Positions 7,546 to 12,247 of a stretch of 12,247 bases of DNA are shown here, piece after piece. The stretch is taken from positions 1-12,247 of the forward strand of contig JBAZYZ010000018.1 in NCBI GenBank assembly GCA_041659085.1, in the 5' to 3' direction. The position numbers and the translations under genes were made by a program. This DNA is from JBAZYZ01 sp041659085. Lineage in GTDB: Bacteria; Patescibacteriota; Minisyncoccia; Phycocordibacterales; VMEP01. Every line of letters begins with the position of its first letter. Position 1 is the stretch's first letter. Under the pieces are notes generated by a model. That model made no database searches, was not told the DNA's origin, and saw only the letters and a list, made by a program, of their open reading frames with translations.

Positions 7546-8190
7546 TTATTTTTGGAGTTTTTTGCCTCTCTTCCACTCTTCTATTTTCTTATGGTCGCCG
7601 GATAGCAAGACTTTGGGCGCGCGATATTTTTTGCCTTTGTATTCCAAAATTTCGGGGCGTGTATAAACTTCGCTTGCCGATACGCGATTTTCTTCCACTG
7701 ATTCAAATTTTCCGAGCACGCCCTCTATTTGTCGCGATACCGCATCTATCACCACCATAGCCGGAAGCTCTCCGCCAGTCAGCACATAGTCTCCGATTGA
7801 AATTTCTTCGGCTTTCAGAATTTTTTTCACCCGCGCGTCTATGCCTTCATAACGCCCCGATATCAAAATCAAATCTTTCCCGTCTTTCGCCCACTTCCGC
7901 GCAAGAGTATTCGTGAATTTCTTTCCCGATGGCGAAAATAAAATTATTTTGGCTTTTCTCCTGCCGAGCGCTTTCTCCACAGCCCTAAGAACAGGCAAAG
8001 CGTACTGAACTAGTCCCGGTCCTCCGGCGTATGGCCGGTCGTCAGTCTTCTTCCATTTGCCAGCGGCAAAATCATAAGGATTATAAGCCTTAACCAAAAT
8101 CTTCTTGGCCTTAATCGCCCGCCCGATAATGGAGGTCTCAAGATACGACTTGAGCGAATCGGGGAATAATGTAATTACGTGGAATTTCAT
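7546..8190 (-). CDS. trmD: tRNA (guanine37-N1)-methyltransferase TrmD
   Basis: Encodes 214 residues from the ATG at 8188-8190. TrmD methylates G37 next to the anticodon using S-adenosylmethionine, preventing +1 frameshifts. Family blocks are clear: DDRPYAGGPGL (50-60), the trefoil-knot cofactor site ISGRYEGIDARV (110-121), EEISIGDYVLTGGELPAMVVIDAV within 128-151, R153 (E. coli R154 equivalent), YTRP and VLLSG.H.KIEEW. It is shorter than E. coli TrmD (~255 aa): the protein ends soon after the IEEW motif, so most of the C-terminal helical part is absent. The mobile loop between GVLG and YTRP is four residues shorter, and the catalytic Asp169 position appears to be Glu167. The usual neighbours rimM and rplS are missing. 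A strong terminator separates it from the upstream KH gene, so it needs its own promoter; the start codon may be leaderless. Confidence 0.96.
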   Translation of the reverse strand: MKFHVITLFPDSLKSYLETSIIGRAIKAKKILVKAYNPYDFAAGKWKKTDDRPYAGGPGLVQYALPVLRAVEKALGRRKAKIILFSPSGKKFTNTLARKWAKDGKDLILISGRYEGIDARVKKILKAEEISIGDYVLTGGELPAMVVIDAVSRQIEGVLGKFESVEENRVSASEVYTRPEILEYKGKKYRAPKVLLSGDHKKIEEWKRGKKLQK

Positions 8191-8196
8191 AAGCTT

Positions 8197-8205
8197 GTTC
8201 TATCA
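8197..8205 (-). promoter_or_regulatory. Candidate extended -10 giving a leaderless trmD transcript
   Basis: On the minus strand TGA-TAGAAC (8205 to 8197) resembles an extended -10 (TGn plus 4 of 6). Six bases follow before the trmD ATG, so the predicted +1 is the A of the start codon itself. The -35 position falls in the terminator's T-tract and has no good match. Its appeal rests on the upstream terminator, which requires a promoter somewhere in 8191-8212, and on similar spacing at rpsP and rnr. Confidence 0.35.
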
Positions 8206-8212
8206 CGATAGG

Positions 8213-8257
8213 GTAAAAGAAAAAAGCCCCGCATCATGCGGGGCTTTTTTCTTTTAC
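8213..8257 (-). terminator. Strong Rho-independent terminator, a perfect 45-bp palindrome
   Basis: Bases 8213-8234 and 8236-8257 are exact reverse complements (22 bp each) around a single base. The core is GCCCCGCAT/ATGCGGGGC, flanked by an A-rich arm and a matching T-rich arm, so it works as a classic terminator on either strand. On the minus strand the KH gene's stop codon (8254-8256) lies inside the right arm, and trmD starts 23 bases beyond the left arm. It therefore isolates the KH gene from trmD. Confidence 0.92.
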
Positions 8258-8568
8258 ATATTCCTCACCTCCTCCATCGCTGCGTCAACGTTCGCGGCGG
8301 CTGGCCGAACATGAGTGCTTCCTTCCGGCTCGTTTATCTTCATGTTTACACGGGCATTGTTTTTCATCCCTACAACGCGTAGCAGAGTTCTAACAGCTTT
8401 GGCGGTATTGCCGTTCCGTCCTATTATCTTGCCCATATCGGCTGCGTTTACCGAGAGGGTCAAAAGAACTCCCATTTCATCAATCGTCCTGTCAACCTTT
8501 ACATCACTTGGATTATCAACCAGTTCCTTAACAACATATTCAAGAAATTCCTTGTCTTTGTCTGACAT
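8254..8568 (-). CDS. khpA: KH-domain RNA-binding protein (KhpA/YlqC family)
   Basis: Encodes 104 residues from the ATG at 8566-8568. A single type-II-like KH fold is indicated by the GxxG loop in GKIIGRNGNTAKAVR (residues 46-60), with the preceding strand LLTLSVNAAD. KhpA-type proteins bind RNA in the cytoplasm and, in Gram-positive bacteria, work with a KhpB partner; no khpB is visible here. The position between rpsP and trmD is the classic one for this family. It is about 25 residues longer than typical ~76-80 aa members, with a charged/Ala-rich C-terminal tail (EPEGSTHVRP onward). It has its own strong promoter in the 104-base gap after rpsP and ends within a terminator, so it looks monocistronic. 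No Shine-Dalgarno precedes the start (bases just upstream read ACACGAATT). The symbol is by family and synteny. Confidence 0.9.
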   Translation of the reverse strand: MSDKDKEFLEYVVKELVDNPSDVKVDRTIDEMGVLLTLSVNAADMGKIIGRNGNTAKAVRTLLRVVGMKNNARVNMKINEPEGSTHVRPAAANVDAAMEEVRNM

Positions 8569-8630
8569 AATTCGTGTTAGATAATTCTGTTAAAAGTGCG
8601 CGCGCCGTTTCGCAGTAAGCGCGTATCTGT

Positions 8631-8659
8631 ATTGTATTAGAGAAAAAAAGCGAAGTCAA
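8631..8659 (-). promoter_or_regulatory. Strong sigma70-type promoter for the KH gene
   Basis: On the minus strand there is TTGACT (8654-8659), exactly 17 bases, then TACAAT (8631-8636), with 5 of 6 matches in each box. The predicted start is the A opposite 8624, giving a 56-nt leader that contains a possible CGCGC/GCGCG hairpin. It begins just 14 bases past the rpsP stop codon. Confidence 0.72.
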
Positions 8660-8672
8660 AAGCCGGCAAAAA

Positions 8673-9023
8673 CTAGGCGGCTGGCGCTTCGGCCGGAGCG
8701 GCTTCTGCGGCAACAGGGGTTTCTTTAACCTCCGGAGCTTCCTTTTTAATCGGATGCTTGGACGGCAAAACGTTTATCTTCTTGCCGGTAGTAACTTTGT
8801 GAGTTATGAGAAAATTGTGCATTGTGTCGGAAACTTTCGCGCCCTGGCTTATCCAATATTTCACGCGCTCGCCGTTTACCTTGAAGTCCCCCTTCTTGGC
8901 GCCGTATGAACCGAGTATTTCCAGGAACTTTCCCGACTTCGGAGAGTTTCTTTTGTCGGTCAAAACAACCCGAAAGTGCGGGCTGTTGGTGCGTCCTATT
9001 CTCTGCAGACGTATCATTAACAT
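8673..9023 (-). CDS. rpsP: Small ribosomal subunit protein bS16
   Basis: Encodes 116 residues. I chose the ATG at 9021-9023 (MLMIRLQRIGR...), because it gives the family's usual MLxIRLQR N-terminus and coincides with the predicted transcription start; ATGs further upstream would lie within or before the promoter. S16 binds 16S rRNA in the body of the small subunit and assists assembly. The family core is clear: IRLQRIGRTNSPHFRVV (4-20), DKRNSPKSGKFLEILGSY (23-40), the region around VKYWISQGAKVSDT (54-67). The tail from ~92 is rich in Lys, Glu, Pro and Ala, a low-complexity extension beyond the ~80-90 aa core. It is divergent from rnr with 68 bases between start codons. No terminator is obvious after the stop, so some read-through into the KH gene is possible. 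Confidence 0.96.
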   Translation of the reverse strand: MLMIRLQRIGRTNSPHFRVVLTDKRNSPKSGKFLEILGSYGAKKGDFKVNGERVKYWISQGAKVSDTMHNFLITHKVTTGKKINVLPSKHPIKKEAPEVKETPVAAEAAPAEAPAA

Positions 9024-9030
9024 GAATGAC

Positions 9031-9059
9031 ATACTAACAGAATCCCCAAAAACCGTCAA
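9031..9059 (-). promoter_or_regulatory. Promoter of rpsP (predicted leaderless)
   Basis: On the minus strand there is TTGACG (9054-9059), 17 bases, then TGT-TAGTAT (extended -10; hexamer 9031-9036). Counting 7-8 bases from the hexamer end puts +1 at 9024-9023; 9023 is the A of the chosen ATG. So the mRNA probably begins at or one base before the start codon. The -35 box shares bases with the expected -35 position of the opposing rnr promoter. Confidence 0.7.
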
Positions 9060-9072
9060 CAAAACACTTTTG

Positions 9073-9081
9073 TGTTATAAT
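9073..9081 (+). promoter_or_regulatory. Extended -10 promoter of rnr (predicted near-leaderless)
   Basis: TGT-TATAAT (9073-9081) is a perfect extended -10. The predicted +1 is the A at 9088, only 4 bases before the rnr ATG at 9092. No good -35 is present at the right spacing (9053-9058 reads CCGTCA), which is tolerable for an extended -10 promoter. No Shine-Dalgarno exists in the 10 bases between the box and the start. Confidence 0.68.
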
Positions 9082-9091
9082 CCACGCAATT

Positions 9092-11044
9092 ATGAATAAT
9101 GACGAATTCCAAAATAAAGGTACGGACTCGGCGCAAAACGCGGTTGAAGGGGTTATTTCCATAAGCTCAAAAGGCATAGGTTACGTGCGAGTGGAGGGAG
9201 AGGAGGAAGATATTGAAATCCAATCCGCCTTTTTAAACACCGCCCTCCACGGCGACCGGGTAAAAGCTCTCCCCCATCCGAAGCGCCGAGACCGCCAGCC
9301 ATCGGGCGAAATTCTGGAAGTTCTGGTCCGCGCCAAGCCTGGCTTTGCCGGCGTGCTTGAAGTGGAAAAAGGCGTTTATTTCCTCGTCCCGCAAGATACC
9401 AGAATGTACACCGACATTCTCATACCGAAAGAAAAATTAAGCGGAGCGAAAGAGGGCGACAAGGTTTTCGGCGTAATCAAGAGCTGGGTTGACCCCAAGA
9501 AAAGTCCCGAGGGTGAAATAGTGGAAGTGCTTGGTAAGCCAAACGAGAACAACGCCGAGATGCGAGCCATCGCCCTGGAACGCGGATTCGGCGCGAGTTT
9601 CCCCAAAACGGTAGAACATGAAGCTTCTCTAATGAAAGAGCGGGGCATTACCGCCCCAGACATAGCGGAGCGGAGAGACTTCCGGAAAATCACGACTTTC
9701 ACCATTGACCCGGAAGATGCCAAAGATTTTGACGATGCAATTTCATTCGAAAAATTAGAGGGTGGCAATTACGAAATCGGCGTGCATATCGCGGATGTGT
9801 CCAACTATGTCCGCCCCGGAAGTTCGCTGGACCAGGAAGCCATAAAACGCGGCACTTCTGTCTATCTGGTGGACCGTACAATACCAATGCTTCCGGAAGA
9901 GCTCTCCAACGACCTTTGCAGCCTGAATCCGAGAGAAGACAAGCTCTCAATGAGCGCGGTCTTCGTTATGAACGAAAAAGCCGAAGTGCTTAAGGAGTGG
10001 TTCGGGAAAACCATAATCAATTCTGATAAACGCTTCACGTATGAAAACGCTCAGGCGACGCTTAATGAAAAAACCGGAGATTATTATGAGGAGCTAAACA
10101 TATTAAACACCCTCGCCAAGAAACTTACCCAAAAGAGATTCGAAGAAGGCGCCATATCAATGGAGCAGGAAGAGGTTAAATTCATTCTGGATGAAAATGG
10201 CGTGCCTATCAAAGTTTACAAGAAGACGCGCGGAGACACGCACAAGCTGGTTGAAGAATTTATGCTTCTCGCCAACAAGAGCGTGGCAAAATACGTGGCC
10301 GACCGCGCCAAAAAGAACGGCAAGGAAAATGTCTTCGTCTATCGCGTGCACGGCACGCCAAACCAGGAGAAGGTCGCCAACCTGGCGTTCTTCCTGAAAA
10401 GTGTCGGCTACGAACTCAAGCTTCACGATGGCGATATTGCTCCGAATGAACTGAACAAATTGCTTACCAGTCTCGATGGGAAGACCGAAAAAGATATGAT
10501 ACAGACAGCGGTTGTCCGCTCAATGGCTAAAGCGGTTTATTCCACGGAAAATATCGGGCATTATGGATTAGCTTTTGAGCACTACACGCATTTCACTTCC
10601 CCTATCCGAAGGTATCCTGACGTCATGGTCCACCGTCTTTTGGAAGATTATCTCCACGACAAAGAGGTGGGCGAAAAAGAATGGCATATCTACGACACAC
10701 TCTGCAATTATTCTTCCCAACGTGAGAAGGAAGCGTCTGACGCCGAGCGCGCTTCAATCAAATACAAGCAGGTGGAATATATGTCTTCCCGTGTCGGACA
10801 AACATTTGACGGCGTTATCTCCGGTGTAACCGAATGGGGTCTTTATGTGGAAGAAAAGGAAACGAAATGCGAGGGTATGGTCAAACTCCGCGATATCGGC
10901 GACGACTTCTACAACTTTGACGAAAAGCACTATCGCGTCGTTGGCGAACGCACCAAGAGAACATTTACCCTGGGCGACAAAATTCGCTTCACGGTAGTCG
11001 CCGCCGACATGGTGAAAAAAACACTGGATTATAAATTCGCGTAG
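9092..11044 (+). CDS. rnr: Ribonuclease R (RNase II/RNB family 3'-5' exoribonuclease)
   Basis: Encodes 650 residues from ATG 9092-9094. RNase R degrades structured RNA processively from the 3' end in the cytoplasm and takes part in RNA quality control. Domains: first cold-shock/OB domain (~18-75, EGVISISSKGIGYVRVEG), second OB-like domain (~80-150), RNB catalytic domain (~195-520), and a C-terminal S1 domain (~568-648). The catalytic aspartates appear in TIDPEDAKDFDDA: D206, D212, D214 and D215, matching E. coli D272, D278, D280 and D281. The AFEHYTHFTSPIRRYPD block (494-510) is also conserved. It is well short of E. coli (813 aa) and B. subtilis (~779 aa): it lacks the N-terminal helix-turn-helix extension and the basic C-terminal tail, so its capacity on structured RNA may differ. 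It is the only plus-strand gene, transcribed away from rpsP and ending at a shared terminator. Confidence 0.97.
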   Translation: MNNDEFQNKGTDSAQNAVEGVISISSKGIGYVRVEGEEEDIEIQSAFLNTALHGDRVKALPHPKRRDRQPSGEILEVLVRAKPGFAGVLEVEKGVYFLVPQDTRMYTDILIPKEKLSGAKEGDKVFGVIKSWVDPKKSPEGEIVEVLGKPNENNAEMRAIALERGFGASFPKTVEHEASLMKERGITAPDIAERRDFRKITTFTIDPEDAKDFDDAISFEKLEGGNYEIGVHIADVSNYVRPGSSLDQEAIKRGTSVYLVDRTIPMLPEELSNDLCSLNPREDKLSMSAVFVMNEKAEVLKEWFGKTIINSDKRFTYENAQATLNEKTGDYYEELNILNTLAKKLTQKRFEEGAISMEQEEVKFILDENGVPIKVYKKTRGDTHKLVEEFMLLANKSVAKYVADRAKKNGKENVFVYRVHGTPNQEKVANLAFFLKSVGYELKLHDGDIAPNELNKLLTSLDGKTEKDMIQTAVVRSMAKAVYSTENIGHYGLAFEHYTHFTSPIRRYPDVMVHRLLEDYLHDKEVGEKEWHIYDTLCNYSSQREKEASDAERASIKYKQVEYMSSRVGQTFDGVISGVTEWGLYVEEKETKCEGMVKLRDIGDDFYNFDEKHYRVVGERTKRTFTLGDKIRFTVVAADMVKKTLDYKFA

Positions 11045-11068
11045 GAATTAACCTATAACTTACAATTC

Positions 11069-11095
11069 AAAAAGCCGCGCATTGCGCGGCTTTTT
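11069..11095. terminator. Bidirectional terminator between rnr and the HIT gene
   Basis: AAAAAGCCGCGC (11069-11080) and GCGCGGCTTTTT (11084-11095) are exact reverse complements around ATT. A-run and T-run on either side let it serve both strands. It lies 25 bases past the rnr stop on the plus strand and 34 bases past the HIT stop on the minus strand, as expected for convergent genes. Confidence 0.92.
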
Positions 11096-11129
11096 CAGTT
11101 AGAGATTCGGCTTCCAAGCAGGTATTCTG

Positions 11130-11531
11130 TTAAAAATCTTTTTTGTGTTTTTTTAGGGTATCGAAAAATTTTGGGCGTAATTTAGAAGCCAGAGGAAAAT
11201 CTTTGGCATGTTTTGGCGTGTGTTCAAGAACATTAACCCCCTTCTCGTTAAATCTCGGCACCAAATGCCAATGGACATGCTTAATTTCGTCCATATAAAG
11301 CAAATAAACTTTTTTGACTTTAAGAGTTTTTAGGATGGTATCTCTAGTAACATCAACCGTGTTCATTAAATAATCGTATTGTTCACAGCTCAAATCGTGT
11401 ATATCTTTCACCGGCTTTTTCCACGCGACGATAGTGTGCCCTTTCGTTATTGGGTATGAAGCCAGACAAACATAGACATGTTTGTCTTCATATATCAAAG
11501 ATTCCTTCGGTGGCTTTGGCAGTCTGGGCAT
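11130..11531 (-). CDS. HIT-family nucleotide hydrolase/transferase
   Basis: Encodes 133 residues from the ATG at 11529-11531; a TTG one codon upstream is possible but less likely. The histidine triad HVHWH (85-89) followed by LVPR is plain, with H87 the expected catalytic nucleophile, and the N-terminal YEDKHVYVCLASYPITKGHT region (14-33) fits the fold's first strands and nucleotide-binding site. HIT proteins cleave nucleoside phosphate bonds, for example in dinucleoside polyphosphates or nucleoside phosphoramidates; the substrate cannot be told from the sequence. The gene starts 24 bases after the smc stop on the same strand, so co-transcription with smc is likely. No Shine-Dalgarno is visible in the A/T-rich 24-base gap. 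The C-terminus is Lys-rich (KKHKKDF). Confidence 0.93.
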   Translation of the reverse strand: MPRLPKPPKESLIYEDKHVYVCLASYPITKGHTIVAWKKPVKDIHDLSCEQYDYLMNTVDVTRDTILKTLKVKKVYLLYMDEIKHVHWHLVPRFNEKGVNVLEHTPKHAKDFPLASKLRPKFFDTLKKHKKDF

Positions 11532-11555
11532 CAAATTTTTTATTTGTTTATTATT

Positions 11556-12247
11556 TTATTTCGCAATCTCCACCGCCTCATCAAACTTAATGGATAGAAG
11601 TTTGGAAACCGAATCGGAGCCTGTGGTAATACCGTAAATAACACCGGCGCGGGACATCGTCTCGCGGTTGTGGGTAATGACGATAAGCTGGGAAACTTTG
11701 GAAAGATTCTCCAGCATATCGCCGTACTTTCTGGAATTTGCTTCATCGAGCGCCGCGTCCGTCTCGTCCAGCACCAAAAATGGCGGAGGATTCACCTGGG
11801 AAATAGCGAACAAAAGCGCGATGGAAGTAAGCGCTCTCTCGCCGCCAGAGAGCATCGCCAGGTCGCGGATTTTCTTCTGCGGCAAATTTACCCTGATGTC
11901 GATTCCTCGCTCGGGTTCCGTTTCTTCCTCTAGCGCGTACATCTCTTCTTCCGGCGCATCAGGGTCAAAAGCGCGAACCTTTTTCTTCTCTTCAAACACG
12001 GTAATTGAAGCTGAGCCGCCGCCGAACATGAGCGCAAAGAAATTGGAAAATTGGTTGTTGATTTTATCAATACCTTCGTCAAATTGCGTATCCAGTTTTT
12101 CCTTTAGTTCTTTGATAAGCGAAGTGAGGGACTCGGCGCTTTTCTTCAGGTCTTCTATCTCGCGCGTCAGAAACTGATCGCGTTCTTCCATATCCTTATA
12201 CTCCTTAAGCATCTCGCTCCCGCCCGCGCCCCCCATGTCCTCCAGGC
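11556..12247 (-). CDS. smc: Chromosome segregation protein SMC, C-terminal ATPase part (5' end off the right edge)
   Basis: About 230 C-terminal residues are present; the frame is open to the right edge, upstream of the internal Met at 12234-12236. SMC dimers organise and segregate the chromosome using ATP. A charged coiled-coil stretch (EYKDMEERDQFLTREIEDL and onward) leads into NNQFSNFFALMFGGGSASI, then the ABC signature LSGGERALTSIALLFAI, Walker B with D-loop FLVLDETDAALDEAN, and the switch region VITHNRETM. The family usually has LDEVDAALD, so the Thr is a mild variation; catalytic Glu is kept. It ends EIAK and stops with TAA, followed 24 bases later by the HIT gene. The Walker A half and hinge are outside the window. 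RecN or Rad50 are unlikely given the DAALDEAN motif. Confidence 0.95.
   Translation of the reverse strand, partial: LEDMGGAGGSEMLKEYKDMEERDQFLTREIEDLKKSAESLTSLIKELKEKLDTQFDEGIDKINNQFSNFFALMFGGGSASITVFEEKKKVRAFDPDAPEEEMYALEEETEPERGIDIRVNLPQKKIRDLAMLSGGERALTSIALLFAISQVNPPPFLVLDETDAALDEANSRKYGDMLENLSKVSQLIVITHNRETMSRAGVIYGITTGSDSVSKLLSIKFDEAVEIAK

Noticed and set aside
7535..7552. Hairpin AAAATA/TATTTT overlapping the trmD stop as a terminator
   Set aside because: Six A/T pairs only, without a GC stem; too weak to call.
9000..9062. A longer rpsP frame starting at 9062
   Set aside because: The extra residues would start inside the promoter's -35 region and do not resemble the S16 N-terminus; the ATG at 9023 fits both the family and the predicted transcription start.
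1..12247. UGA recoding, as in Gracilibacteria and Absconditabacteria, because none of the complete genes uses TGA as a stop
   Set aside because: All genes end at TAA or TAG, but no gene needs in-frame TGA to stay open and Trp is encoded by TGG. Eight stop codons are too few to infer reassignment.
1..12247. CRISPR arrays, tRNA or rRNA genes, transposases, toxin-antitoxin pairs
   Set aside because: I looked for spaced direct repeats, tRNA-like cloverleaf motifs and typical protein motifs on both strands and saw none that I could support.

Overview
The window looks like one end of a contig from a Patescibacteria/CPR bacterium, most likely a Parcubacteria (Paceibacteria) lineage. The signs are compact versions of housekeeping proteins (RpoB, TrmD, RNase R), an rpsP-KH-trmD cluster without rimM, cell-surface proteins of a style common in Parcubacteria (beta-helix plus paired peptidoglycan-binding domains with a 'PGC...GKSC' linker), a mid GC content, and start codons that lack Shine-Dalgarno motifs. 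The lineage is an inference; no rRNA is present. The standard genetic code fits all genes.

Layout, left to right. 1-1942 (minus): N-terminal half of rpoB, running off the edge; the first 12 bases match Illumina adapter sequence rather than rpoB. 1943-2264: rpoB leader and a near-consensus promoter. 2265-3236 (minus): membrane-anchored CAP/SCP-domain (YkwD-like) protein. 3262-3303: terminator of the next gene overlapping the CAP gene's promoter. 3331-7155 (minus): 1274-residue exported beta-helix protein with two C-terminal peptidoglycan-binding domains. 7156-7545: gene-free leader with a GC-rich structured segment. 7546-8190 (minus): trmD. 8213-8257: a perfect 45-bp terminator palindrome. 8254-8568 (minus): KH RNA-binding protein. 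8673-9023 (minus): rpsP. 9024-9091: a 68-bp divergent promoter region. 9092-11044 (plus): rnr. 11069-11095: convergent bidirectional terminator. 11130-11531 (minus): HIT hydrolase. 11556-12247 (minus): C-terminal ATPase part of smc, running off the right edge.

Functionally the window is mostly core information processing: transcription (RpoB), ribosome and tRNA maturation (S16, KH protein, TrmD), RNA turnover (RNase R) and chromosome organisation (SMC). Between these sits a two-gene block of cell-envelope proteins (beta-helix/PGBD protein and CAP protein). I see no classical accessory system such as CRISPR, toxin-antitoxin, transposase or biosynthetic genes. The most notable signals are regulatory and architectural: back-to-back, apparently leaderless promoters for rpsP and rnr; the usual rpsP-trmD operon split by a promoter and a strong terminator; a promoter built into a terminator hairpin; substitutions at rifampicin-contact positions of RpoB; and a likely adapter artefact at base 1. 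All promoter and start-site statements are pattern-based inferences.
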